Positions 35,313-43,505 of a stretch of DNA of 64,000 bases are shown one piece after another; the stretch's first letter is position 1; each line of letters begins with the position of its first letter. Made by a program: the position numbers and the translations under genes. The DNA is from JAVKMO01 sp031539345 (GTDB lineage: Bacteria; Bacteroidota; Bacteroidia; Chitinophagales; Chitinophagaceae): NCBI GenBank assembly GCA_031539345.1, contig JAVKMO010000010.1:1-64000 (forward strand), given 5' to 3'. The notes below the pieces were generated by a model. The model did no database searches. It saw nothing but the letters and a program-made list of their open reading frames with translations, and was not told the DNA's origin.

Positions 35313-36227
35313 TTATATTGTATAAGCAGTTAGTTGTTTAAGTTCTTGGATGCGTTGGTTGATGTGCGTACGGTCAATTTCTTTTAAACGTGTTGCTCCA
35401 AATTTTTCTATGCAAAAAGATGCGGCCGCAGAACCTGCCACCATTGCGGCTTTTAGGGTTTCAAAATCATGCGATTGATGTTGGGCGATATAACCCATTA
35501 AGGCACCCGCAAAAGTATCCCCTGCACCTGTTGGGTCAAAAATGTTTTCTATAACAAGAGCCGATGTTGCAAAAACGTTATCTCCATAAAATAACAATGC
35601 TCCGTGTTCTCCTTTTTTGATGATTAAGTAAACAGGCCCCATGGCTCTAATTTTCTTTGCCGCTTTGGTTAAATTATTTTCTCCACTCAATTCTTTTGCT
35701 TCGCTTTCGTTGATAATGAGTAAGTCTATTTTTTGGAGTACTTTTTTTAAATTGTCTAAAGCAATTTCCATCCAAAAATTCATCGTATCTAAGGCAATCA
35801 ATTTTGGTCGTGTTGCTAATTGTTCAATGACTTTAAGTTGTAAGGCGGGGTCTAAATTACCGAGTAATAAATACGTACAGTCTTGATAATTGTCTGGGAC
35901 AGTGGCTTTAAAATCTAACAACGCATTGAGTTGTGTATCTAAACTGTCTCTGTTGTTCATGTCTTTGTGATAAGAACCTTTCCAAAAAAAAGACGGTTTA
36001 TCTGTTACTTTTTGCACGCCGTCATAAGCGATGTGGCGAGAGGTCAAAAAGTCTAATTCAGCTTGTGGAAAGTCATTGCCAATTACAGCAAGTAATTTGA
36101 TGTCATCAACAAAATTAGCGGCTGCAATAGCTGCATAAAAAGCTGCACCGCCAACAATTTTTCCAGAGTCTGCTTGTGGTGTAATAATATGGTCGAAAGC
36201 AATGCTTCCAAAAACGATAAGAGACAT
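35313..36227 (-). CDS. PfkB/ribokinase-family sugar or nucleoside kinase
   Basis: 304 residues. N-terminal VFGSIAFDHIITP and GKIVGGAAFYAAIAAANF (substrate-binding Gly-rich) are present. The PfkB signature 2, FDPTGAGDTFAGALMGY, is near residue 235 and contains the catalytic Asp. Substrate specificity cannot be deduced; Bacteroidota genes of this subgroup are often labelled sugar kinase or adenosine kinase-like. It is 6 nt downstream of the DAHP synthase/chorismate mutase gene and probably ends the leftward operon that may begin at argF'. Confidence 0.88.
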   Translation of the reverse strand: MSLIVFGSIAFDHIITPQADSGKIVGGAAFYAAIAAANFVDDIKLLAVIGNDFPQAELDFLTSRHIAYDGVQKVTDKPSFFWKGSYHKDMNNRDSLDTQLNALLDFKATVPDNYQDCTYLLLGNLDPALQLKVIEQLATRPKLIALDTMNFWMEIALDNLKKVLQKIDLLIINESEAKELSGENNLTKAAKKIRAMGPVYLIIKKGEHGALLFYGDNVFATSALVIENIFDPTGAGDTFAGALMGYIAQHQSHDFETLKAAMVAGSAAASFCIEKFGATRLKEIDRTHINQRIQELKQLTAYTI

Positions 36228-36233
36228 AGTGAT

Positions 36234-37319
36234 TTATTTTTCTAAAACTTTATTTTGACGTTGGATACTTTCAATATGAATACTTTCTAATAATTTTTCT
36301 ACAAACTCTTGGCTTAATCCTGCTTTTGTTCCTTTTGCAATGAGTCGTTTTAAAATTTCTGTCCAACGTCCGGGTTGTAAAATTGTTGCATTGGCATTTT
36401 TTTTCACCATGCCAATTTTTTCTGCCACATTCATTCGTGCTACAAGAATGTTAATAATTTCATCGTCTAAGTGATTGATTTCTTCACGCAGTGGCAATAA
36501 GGATTTAAGTGCGTCTTCTTGCTGAATCGCTTCTTGTCTCCAAACAATTTTATTAAGAAGTGTGCCCAAATCTTGTGGGGTAAGTTGTTGTTTTGCATCG
36601 CTCCAAGCTGCGTCTGGGTTAATATGAGATTCTATAATCAACCCGTCAAAGTCAAGGTTAATGCCTCGTTGAGCAATTTCTAAAAGTGGTTCTCTGCGTC
36701 CGCAAATGTGCGAAGGGTCGCACAGCAAAGGCATGGTCGGAAATTTGGTTTTCATTTCTATTGGTATATGCCACATTGGTGCATTGCGTAAATCTTTAAT
36801 TGCCGCAGAAGAAAAGCCACGATGAATGAGTCCAATTTGTTTAATGCCAGCATTCGCAATGCGTTCAATCGCACCAATCCATAATTCAACGTCTGGGTTA
36901 ATCGGGTTTTTGATAAACACAGGCACATCTACCCCTCTCAACGCATCGGCAACTTCTTGCACACTAAACGGGTTGACCGTTGTGCGTGCTCCTATCCATA
37001 AAATATCTACGCCAAAACTGAGTGCGTCTTCAACGTGTTTTGCCGTTGCCACTTCAACAGCAATGGGAATGCCTGTCAAGTCTCTTGCTTTCACCATCCA
37101 CGGCAACCCTTTAACGCCAATGCCTTCAAAATTTCCGGGCTTTGTACGCGGCTTCCATATTCCCGCTCGCATCACATCAATGCGGTTGAGTTTTTGTAAT
37201 TCTAACGCAGTGGCAATCACTTGCTCTTCTGTTTCTGCACTGCAAGGACCAGCAATAACCATCGGTCTTTTATTCCAAATGGCGGCAATTTTTTCTTTTG
37301 TATTTTCTGTTTGTACCAT
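36234..37319 (-). CDS. Bifunctional DAHP synthase / chorismate mutase (type II)
   Basis: 361 residues. The N-terminal ~265 residues are a class I DAHP synthase of the KdsA-like type: VIAGPCSAETEEQ, RAGIWKPRTKPGNFEG, WIGARTTVNPF, VFIKNPI, LIHRGFSS and LLCDPSHICGRRE. The C-terminal ~90 residues are an AroQ chorismate mutase helix bundle (LREEINHLDDEIINIL, ARMNVAEKIG). The fusion commits erythrose-4-phosphate and PEP to the shikimate pathway and then turns chorismate to prephenate. This domain order is the usual Bacteroidota arrangement. 87 nt separate it from yicC. Confidence 0.93.
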   Translation of the reverse strand: MVQTENTKEKIAAIWNKRPMVIAGPCSAETEEQVIATALELQKLNRIDVMRAGIWKPRTKPGNFEGIGVKGLPWMVKARDLTGIPIAVEVATAKHVEDALSFGVDILWIGARTTVNPFSVQEVADALRGVDVPVFIKNPINPDVELWIGAIERIANAGIKQIGLIHRGFSSAAIKDLRNAPMWHIPIEMKTKFPTMPLLCDPSHICGRREPLLEIAQRGINLDFDGLIIESHINPDAAWSDAKQQLTPQDLGTLLNKIVWRQEAIQQEDALKSLLPLREEINHLDDEIINILVARMNVAEKIGMVKKNANATILQPGRWTEILKRLIAKGTKAGLSQEFVEKLLESIHIESIQRQNKVLEK

Positions 37320-37406
37320 CGTTTTTCGGTAAAAGGATTGTTAAAAAAGTGGGGGGAATATATTCAAAGGAAATTCTTATTTGATTTTTTTTAGACGTAT
37401 TTATTG

Positions 37407-38279
37407 TTACAATACATTGTTGATTTGTTCTTTTATTTTTTCCATTTCATCTTTCATCATAATCACAATTTTTTGAATGCCGGCGTGTTGTGCTTTTGAG
37501 CCGAGTGTGTTAATTTCTCTACCTATTTCTTGAGCAATAAAATTCATTTTTTTACCTTTCATTATTTCCGTTTCATCGGACAATAAAGTTAAGAAGTAGT
37601 CGCAGTGTGCGTTTAACCTTGTAACCTCTTCTGTAAAGTCTAATTTTTCTAAATAATAAATCAACTCTTGCTCAAATCTGTCTTTGTCGTATGCGGCACT
37701 AAGTTGTTGAAGTTTCTGTTCTAAATTCATTTTAACACTATCTGTTCTTTCATTTTGATATAACAGCAAGTCGTCTTTATATTGTTGAATGCGTTTGATA
37801 CGAAGTGTGATATCTTGCTCTAAAATATTGCCTTCTCTTTTTCTAAATGCAAGCACGTCTTGAATCGTTGTTTGCATACTGTTAAACATCTCTTTTTTAT
37901 TTTCTTCTGTTAATGCAACGGGCGAATTACTGTTTGTAATTTCAGGCATATTCAACAGCGTTTCTACAATATTGTTTGCTTGTATATTTAATTCAAGACA
38001 CATTTTTTTAATCTGTTCATGATATTCCTTCGCCAATGGAATATTGATTTGAAAATGAGACGACGTTGTTGAACTCGTATAAACAGCACACTCAATGCTT
38101 CCTCGCAACAATGACTGTTGTAACAGACTTTTTATTTCATAGTCTAAGGGTTTCCACAAAGTCGAAAGTTTCAAATTGATTTCTGTATTTTTTCCATTGA
38201 GGGTTTTAATTTCTATCGTATAAATTTTATCGTTGATAGAAATTTCTGTTTTCCCATAACCCGTCATTGATTGCAACAT
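37407..38279 (-). CDS. yicC: YicC-family endoribonuclease-like protein
   Basis: 290 residues. It starts MLQSMTGYGKTEI, the highly conserved YicC N-terminus. It ends with the DUF1732 C-terminal region (EVTRLNAHCDYFLTLL, KKMNFIAQEIGREINTLGSKAQ), as expected. YicC proteins are stress-related RNA-binding factors, reported as endoribonucleases in E. coli; the role here is inferred. It is 4 nt downstream of yebC. Confidence 0.92.
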   Translation of the reverse strand: MLQSMTGYGKTEISINDKIYTIEIKTLNGKNTEINLKLSTLWKPLDYEIKSLLQQSLLRGSIECAVYTSSTTSSHFQINIPLAKEYHEQIKKMCLELNIQANNIVETLLNMPEITNSNSPVALTEENKKEMFNSMQTTIQDVLAFRKREGNILEQDITLRIKRIQQYKDDLLLYQNERTDSVKMNLEQKLQQLSAAYDKDRFEQELIYYLEKLDFTEEVTRLNAHCDYFLTLLSDETEIMKGKKMNFIAQEIGREINTLGSKAQHAGIQKIVIMMKDEMEKIKEQINNVL

Positions 38280-38283
38280 GGTT

Positions 38284-38994
38284 CTATTTTAAATTGTGAT
38301 ATACTTTTTGCACGTCATCGTCTTGTTCTAATTTGTCAATAAGTTCCAAGACTTCTTTGGCTTGCTCTTCGTTGAGTTCTACAAGCGTTGTTGGAATGCG
38401 TGTGAGTTCAGAACCAATGACATTAATTTGTTTGTCTTCTAAGGCTTTTTGCATAGAACCAAAATCTTGAAAAGCACAACGAATAACAATATTATTTTCT
38501 GCGTCTTCTCCAATTTGCTCTAATCCAAAATCAATCAATTCTAATTCCAAATCGTCTAAATTGACGTTTTCATTTTTGATTTTAAACTCGCCATAATGCG
38601 TAAACATAAAGCCCACAGAACCGCTTGTGCCAAGGCTTCCATCACCTTTGTTAAAGTGCATTCTTACGTTTGCCACCGTTCTTGTTGGGTTGTCTGTTGC
38701 TGTTTCAACCATAATGGCAATGCCAAAAGGGGCGTATCCTTCGTACAAAATTTCTTCAAAGCCTGCGGTGTTTTTTTCTGACGCACGTTTAATGGCGGCT
38801 TCTACTCTATCTTTTGGCATATTGACGGCTTTCGCATTCAACATGCAACGGCGTAATGCCGGGTTGACATCGACATTTGTTCCACCAGCTTTTACAGCAA
38901 TGACAATCTCTTTTCCAATGCGGCTAAACTGTTTTGACATTTTATCCCAACGGGCAAACATGGTTGATTTTCGTACTTCAAATATTCTTCCCAT
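38284..38994 (-). CDS. yebC: YebC/PmpR-family DNA-binding/translation regulatory protein
   Basis: 236 residues; the family N-terminus MGRIFEVRKSTMFARWDKMSK is a slightly divergent form of the usual GHSKWxxIK. NMPKDRVEAAIKRASEK is near residue 77, YEGYAPFGIAIMVE near 105, and TDNPTRTVANVR follows near 120. YebC-type proteins are described as transcriptional regulators and, in some species, as elongation factors for polyproline stretches. It is co-directional with the OMP upstream (18 nt) and yicC downstream (4 nt). Confidence 0.93.
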   Translation of the reverse strand: MGRIFEVRKSTMFARWDKMSKQFSRIGKEIVIAVKAGGTNVDVNPALRRCMLNAKAVNMPKDRVEAAIKRASEKNTAGFEEILYEGYAPFGIAIMVETATDNPTRTVANVRMHFNKGDGSLGTSGSVGFMFTHYGEFKIKNENVNLDDLELELIDFGLEQIGEDAENNIVIRCAFQDFGSMQKALEDKQINVIGSELTRIPTTLVELNEEQAKEVLELIDKLEQDDDVQKVYHNLK

Positions 38995-39012
38995 AAAAAT
39001 GATTATGTTGTT

Positions 39013-39813
39013 TTAATGTGTTTTAAAAAATTTTTGTTTCGTGTTTTTTGAGCCAATATAAAGAGAAAGTTTGCCGCTTAAAAAAAACTGATCATTGATT
39101 AAATTTTCTTTCGGCACCATAATGTCTAAAGTTTTTCCATACCATTCTACATTCGCACTTGCCCTAAAACCGATAAGCATATTTTGACTAAGGTGTCCAA
39201 ATTCAAATTCTATTCCTCCTCCAAAATGTGCCCCCAAGATGACTTTTAATTCATTGAGACCTAAAAAATAAGGGCTACCAGCATAATAATTTGGATTGAA
39301 AAAAAACAAACTGTCTATTGGGGTATACTTTACATTAACGGTTTTTTGTGGGTTACGAATGCTGCTTGTGTCGCTGAGTGTAATATAATAAGGGCGGATG
39401 AAAGCTAGCGACAAACCGCCTTTGTAAAAGATGTTTATTGTAATGCCTTGTTCTTGATTGGGGCCGCCTAAATTGAGGCTATTGCCAAAATAAAAATGTA
39501 AGGGATAGCAAATGTTTTGTTTGCCATAAGCAACAGAAAAATCGCCAAAAGCGTTATTTCTAAAATCTGTTTTTTTTTCTTTATTGTGTTTGCGTTCTGT
39601 AAATTCTATCCCTATGAGTTTTTTTGTTTGCGTCATTTTTCCAAATTGATATTCATATCCAAGCCCCCAGCCATCCGTGAAAATGCCTGCATTAAAAACA
39701 TGATTACGCATAACGGTTTCACCCACAGAACCAGCGTTATTATTTTGCGATAACAAGGCAAGGCGAAAAAAAATAAAGAACAGAAAAGAAAATGATGCTC
39801 GACAACTCAACAT
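39013..39813 (-). CDS. Predicted outer-membrane beta-barrel protein
   Basis: 266 residues. The N-terminus SFSFLFFIFFRLALLSQ is a signal peptide, then the protein alternates amphipathic strands rich in Tyr/Phe/Gly (GWGLGYEYQFGK, GDFSVAYGKQ, FYKGGLSLAFIRPYY, GAHFGGGIEFEFGHL, FLSGKLSLYIGS), as in 8-10-stranded barrels. No named family recognised. Its ATG overlaps the argF' stop codon (TAATG), so the two are translationally coupled. Confidence 0.65.
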   Translation of the reverse strand: MLSCRASFSFLFFIFFRLALLSQNNNAGSVGETVMRNHVFNAGIFTDGWGLGYEYQFGKMTQTKKLIGIEFTERKHNKEKKTDFRNNAFGDFSVAYGKQNICYPLHFYFGNSLNLGGPNQEQGITINIFYKGGLSLAFIRPYYITLSDTSSIRNPQKTVNVKYTPIDSLFFFNPNYYAGSPYFLGLNELKVILGAHFGGGIEFEFGHLSQNMLIGFRASANVEWYGKTLDIMVPKENLINDQFFLSGKLSLYIGSKNTKQKFFKTH

Positions 39814-40778
39814 TATGCTAAGGTTTTTAACAAGCGACTAAGAACCACTTGTGCACTACAAATTCGATTTTTTGCTTGTTGCAAAACAATAGACTGCGGT
39901 CCGTCTAACACTTCATCTGCAATGACAACATTTCTTCTTACGGGTAAGCAGTGCATAATTTTTGCCTTATTGCCAAGGGCAATTTTTTTATTATCAATCA
40001 TCCAATTTTTATCTTGGCACAAAATTTTTCCATAGTCTTTTGTTGCTGACCAATTTTTCACATACACAAAATCAGCTCCTTCCAACGCCTTATTTTGATC
40101 GTATTCGATGTTTAATGCACCTGTAATTTTTTGGTCTAATTCGTATCCTTCAGGGTGTGTAACAACAAAGTCGCAAGTCTGCCAAGCGTTGATCCATTGT
40201 GCAAAAGAATTGGGAACAGCTTGTGGCAAAGCCTTGATATGGGGCGCCCATGTCATCACAACTTTTGGTTTTTTTGGTTGTTGCCAATGCTCATGAATGG
40301 TAATCATATCGGCAAAACTTTGTAAAGGATGGAGTGTTGCAGCCTCTAAACTGACGATTGGAAGTTGGGCGTATTGTTGAAATTTTTTGATGACGATTTC
40401 TGCATCATCATCAGCTTTGTTTTGTAATGAAGAGAAACTCCGTACGCCAAGTATATCTACAAATTGTCCTAACACACCTGCGGCTTCAATAATGTGTTCT
40501 ACCTTATTTTCATTCATCACAGCACCTTCTTTAAACTCTAAATTCCAAGCGTCTTTATCGATATTTAATACGCTTGTTCGCATGCCCAATTTTTCTGCTG
40601 CAATTTGAGAACTCAACCTCGTTCGCAAACTTGGATTCATAAAAATCATGCCAAATGTTTTTCCGTTACCAAGTTGTATGTCTTGGAGCGGATTCAATTT
40701 ATACATCAAGGCTTCTGCAATTGCAGTAGAAATATCGCCAATGTCGGTTACAGAAAGAAAGTGTTTCAAAGAATACAA
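39813..40778 (-). CDS. argF': N-acyl-ornithine carbamoyltransferase (acetyl or succinyl)
   Basis: 321 residues of the aspartate/ornithine carbamoyltransferase fold. The carbamoyl-phosphate loop reads FMNPSLRTRLSSQ near residue 47, not the STRT(R) of ordinary ArgF. This form is typical of the Bacteroidota/Xanthomonas enzymes that act on N-succinyl- or N-acetyl-ornithine. HPLQSFADMITIHEH is near 150, and MHCLPVRRNV near 275 (HCLPxRR). The residue that separates the two acyl specificities cannot be assigned without an alignment. It works with the ArgE-like deacylase and argG in this window. First gene of a leftward run. Confidence 0.9.
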   Translation of the reverse strand: MYSLKHFLSVTDIGDISTAIAEALMYKLNPLQDIQLGNGKTFGMIFMNPSLRTRLSSQIAAEKLGMRTSVLNIDKDAWNLEFKEGAVMNENKVEHIIEAAGVLGQFVDILGVRSFSSLQNKADDDAEIVIKKFQQYAQLPIVSLEAATLHPLQSFADMITIHEHWQQPKKPKVVMTWAPHIKALPQAVPNSFAQWINAWQTCDFVVTHPEGYELDQKITGALNIEYDQNKALEGADFVYVKNWSATKDYGKILCQDKNWMIDNKKIALGNKAKIMHCLPVRRNVVIADEVLDGPQSIVLQQAKNRICSAQVVLSRLLKTLA

Positions 40779-41005
40779 TTAAGATAACATGAACAGAGAT
40801 TTTGGAAAGTAAAAATTTCGCTCATTTCATCAATAATAACCTGTTATGCCAACGACTCGTCATACATCATTTTTGCTACATTTATTTGCGGCAACTTCAC
40901 CATTTGGACTAAGTTAGCAAACAGTTATTGAAATGTGTCTCCACTTCATTTTAAAAACATAGTCAAATCAAAATATCTACCCTCTTTTTATTTAAAATCT
41001 TTTGT

Positions 41006-42010
41006 ATGCTTATCAATCGCCAAGTATTAACCTTAGATGAATTTACGCTTCAACAATTAAGGCTTTTTCCAACTGCCACAGGAGAATTGAGCCGCTTGTT
41101 AAGAGATATTGGCTTGGCGGCAAAACGAATTAACGTAGAAGTCAACAAGGCGGGCTTGGTTGATATTTTGGGAGATTATGGCTCAACAAATGTGCAAGGT
41201 GAAGAGGTAAAAAAGTTAGACATTTATGCTAACAATCAAATGATAGGCGTTTTAAAACATGGCATTTCTTGTGCTGGCATTGCGAGTGAAGAAATGGATC
41301 AAGTAGAAATTTTTGATGATGAAACAAGCAATCAAAGCAAATATGTTTGTTCGTTTGACCCTTTAGACGGCAGCTCAAATATTGATGTGAATGTTTCTGT
41401 TGGAACAATTTTTGGCGTGTACAAACGCGTCAGCAAAGTGGGGACGCCGTGTACAGAAGAAGATTTTTTACAAGCAGGAACAAAGCAAGTTGCGGCTGGT
41501 TATATTGTTTATGGCAGTTCAACGATGCTTGTTTATGCAACGCGCAGAGGCGTAAATGGTTTTACACTTGACCCATCAATCGGAGAATTTTGTTTGTCGC
41601 ACCCCAACATCCAATGCCCTCCAGACGGCAAATTGTATAGCGTTAATCACGGGCATTATTTTCAATATACAAAAGGCATACAAAATTATATCAACACTTG
41701 TCAGCATAAACATAAAAACAATGGCGGACCTTATACACAACGGTATATCGGAAGTATGGTTTCTGATTTGCACAGAAATTTAATTAAAGGAGGCATTTTT
41801 TTGTATCCCGCAATCACCGAAAAACCTACTGGCAAATTGCGTTTGTTATATGAGTGTAATCCATTTGCTTTTATTTTTAGCGTTGCTGGAGGAAAGGCTA
41901 CGAACGGCGAAAAAAGAATTTTAGACATTGTGCCAACATCTCTCCACCAACGTACACCGCTTTTTATTGGTAGCAAAAATATGATGGCCGAATTACAAAC
42001 TTATTTATAA
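41006..42010 (+). CDS. fbp: Fructose-1,6-bisphosphatase, class I
   Basis: 334 residues; the gluconeogenic phosphatase. Metal-binding motif FDPLDGSSNIDVN is near residue 117. GASE-type SCAGIASEEMDQ is near 88, and LYECNPFAFIFSVAGGKATNG carries the sugar-phosphate site near 285. The length is standard. The next gene, vanX, begins 21 nt downstream. The 227-bp region before it holds no other gene I can see. Confidence 0.96.
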   Translation: MLINRQVLTLDEFTLQQLRLFPTATGELSRLLRDIGLAAKRINVEVNKAGLVDILGDYGSTNVQGEEVKKLDIYANNQMIGVLKHGISCAGIASEEMDQVEIFDDETSNQSKYVCSFDPLDGSSNIDVNVSVGTIFGVYKRVSKVGTPCTEEDFLQAGTKQVAAGYIVYGSSTMLVYATRRGVNGFTLDPSIGEFCLSHPNIQCPPDGKLYSVNHGHYFQYTKGIQNYINTCQHKHKNNGGPYTQRYIGSMVSDLHRNLIKGGIFLYPAITEKPTGKLRLLYECNPFAFIFSVAGGKATNGEKRILDIVPTSLHQRTPLFIGSKNMMAELQTYL

Positions 42011-42031
42011 AACAAACCTGTTTTTCATTGC

Positions 42032-42730
42032 ATGAATTCAATATTTCTTTTTTTACTTTCTTTTGTTTTTGCTGACACGATGAAACGTGATATTTTTTAT
42101 CAACAACAATATGGCGTTACTGTTATCACCAGTTCAAGTGCTTATCAGCAACATATTCTTGCACACCCCAATATGGAGTTGGTGCCTGTTCAAGCATACA
42201 TTCCAAGCATCGTGTTAGATATTCGCTATGCAACGAAGAATAATTTTATGAAGAAAAAAATATATCCCCAAGCAAGATGCTTTGTTGTAAAAGGAATGAT
42301 TGAAAATTTACAACACATTCAACAGCAATTAGCAAAAGATGAGTTGGGATTAAAAATTTATGATGCGTACAGACCTTTTTCTGCAACAATAAAAATGTAT
42401 AAAATTTTTCCCAATAAGGTTTTTGTAGCACCTCCGCAAAAAGGTTCTCGCCACAACAGAGCCTGTGCGATTGATGTAACGCTGATTGATTTAAAAACAA
42501 AAAAGGAATTGTTGATGCCAACAGAATACGATGCGTTTACAAAAAATGCAAGACCGAATGCACCGATTAAAAATATAATGGTAAAAAACAACAGAAACAA
42601 ACTCCTTGCTATCATGCAAGGCAATGGGTTTAGCGTTACCAATTCTGAATGGTGGCACTATGATTTTGACAACTTTAAGCAATATCCTTTATTGGACATT
42701 TCGTTTGTTGATTTACAAAAAAAGCTGTAG
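42032..42730 (+). CDS. VanX-like D-Ala-D-Ala dipeptidase (M15D)
   Basis: 232 residues. Zinc ligands fit His141 and Asp148 in SRHNRACAIDVTL and His209 in SEWWHYDF, with Glu206 as catalytic base; YDAYRPFSAT contains the conserved Arg. The Gly of the canonical SxHxxGxAxD motif is replaced by Ala144. The N-terminus has a short hydrophobic stretch (IFLFLLSFVFADT), so it is probably exported. Homologues of VanX without resistance genes nearby are thought to act in peptidoglycan D-Ala-D-Ala turnover, and there is no vanA/vanH here. The stop codon overlaps the end of the tRNA-like gene on the other strand. Confidence 0.9.
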   Translation: MNSIFLFLLSFVFADTMKRDIFYQQQYGVTVITSSSAYQQHILAHPNMELVPVQAYIPSIVLDIRYATKNNFMKKKIYPQARCFVVKGMIENLQHIQQQLAKDELGLKIYDAYRPFSATIKMYKIFPNKVFVAPPQKGSRHNRACAIDVTLIDLKTKKELLMPTEYDAFTKNARPNAPIKNIMVKNNRNKLLAIMQGNGFSVTNSEWWHYDFDNFKQYPLLDISFVDLQKKL

Positions 42731-42882
42731 GGGAAGGACTTGAACCTCCACGAAGTGGTTAGCTATATTACAAATGAAGTGGTCAACCCTAGAAGGCCTT
42801 ACGGTCTACATTATAATACGTTTATCCCATGATCCTCACCCCCGAGACAAGAGGGCATGTCTGCCAATTTCATCACCCTACA
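42725..42882 (-). ncRNA. 158-nt tRNA-like gene with oversized variable region
   Basis: Reads on the minus strand from 42882 to 42725. The acceptor stem is perfect (TGTAGGG with CCCTACA) plus discriminator G. The D-arm is ATG-AAATTGGCAGA-CAT with G18G19. The anticodon arm is CCCTC-TTGTCTC-GGGGG (anticodon read as GTC) and the T-arm is GGAGG-TTCAAGT-CCTTC. Between the anticodon and T arms lie about 89 nt instead of 4-20. By eye they pair internally: TATTATAATG (around 42811) with CATTTGTAATA (around 42770), enclosing TAGA-CC-GTAA-GG with TCTA. The octamer ACCACTTC occurs twice. CCA is not encoded, as in the other tRNAs here. Lies 66 nt after gmhB. Confidence 0.6.
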
Positions 42883-42948
42883 ATAAAAAGAACGCTATGG
42901 CTCGCCAAATTAAAATTCTACACCAAGTAGCAAGATTATATTTTTGAT

Positions 42949-43494
42949 TTATTGCAAAAACAATTTTGCCAATGCCAACAAACTTTCACAGTATTGATGC
43001 ACGTAAAGTTGGTCTTCTTGACACAGTTTTTTGTTGCCAATAAAAACATTTTGCAATCCAACATTTTTTCCAAAAAGCATATCACTCGCAGAATTTCCCA
43101 CCATTACACTTTGAGAAAAATCAATGCTCGGTATTTTTTCTTTTGCTTGAAAAGCCATGCCGATATTGGGTTTTCTACAAAATGCATTTTCTTCCATCGC
43201 ACTGCAAAACCAAACTCCATCGATTCTTCCGCCTTGTGCAACAATTTCTTTTTCCATTTTTTGATGAATATGATGTAAGTCTTTTTCACTCATCAAGCCC
43301 TTGCCAACGCCGCGCTGATTGGTAACAACAACAAGATGTTGAAAGTGTTTACTCAACATGCGAATGGCTTCAATCGCTCCTTCGCAAAAAACAAATTCGT
43401 TCCAATTGAGAATGTAGCCATGCGGATTTTCAATATTGATAACGCCGTCTCTGTCTAAAAAAAGCGTATTGGTATAAGCATGAAAATTGAACAT
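42949..43494 (-). CDS. HAD-IIIA phosphatase, heptose-bisphosphate phosphatase-like
   Basis: 181 residues. HAD motif I is FLDRDGVINIE near residue 12, motif II is VVVTNQRGVGKG near 55, and MVGNSASDMLFGKN near 145 is the acidic motif IV. In GmhB the inserted zinc loop is CPHxxxxxCxCRKP; here it reads WFCSAMEENAFCRKP, so at least two ligands are missing, as in some HddB-like relatives. It is 11 nt downstream of the nucleotidyltransferase, suggesting ADP- or GDP-heptose synthesis for LPS, capsule or S-layer. Confidence 0.85.
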   Translation of the reverse strand: MFNFHAYTNTLFLDRDGVINIENPHGYILNWNEFVFCEGAIEAIRMLSKHFQHLVVVTNQRGVGKGLMSEKDLHHIHQKMEKEIVAQGGRIDGVWFCSAMEENAFCRKPNIGMAFQAKEKIPSIDFSQSVMVGNSASDMLFGKNVGLQNVFIGNKKLCQEDQLYVHQYCESLLALAKLFLQ

Positions 43495-43505
43495 TGAACG
43501 TTTTT

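Noticed and set aside
42032..42730. Vancomycin resistance locus
   Set aside because: Only a VanX-like enzyme is present; no VanA/VanH ligase or dehydrogenase and no VanRS regulators are nearby.
42725..42882. tmRNA or group I intron interpretation of the tRNA-like gene
   Set aside because: tmRNA is several-fold longer and has a tag reading frame; there is none here. A group I intron needs about 200 nt or more and would sit in the anticodon loop; the extra sequence lies after a complete anticodon stem.
42725..42882. Amber suppressor tRNA that would rescue the HARE-HTH gene
   Set aside because: The anticodon reads GTC; no CTA can be placed in the loop.
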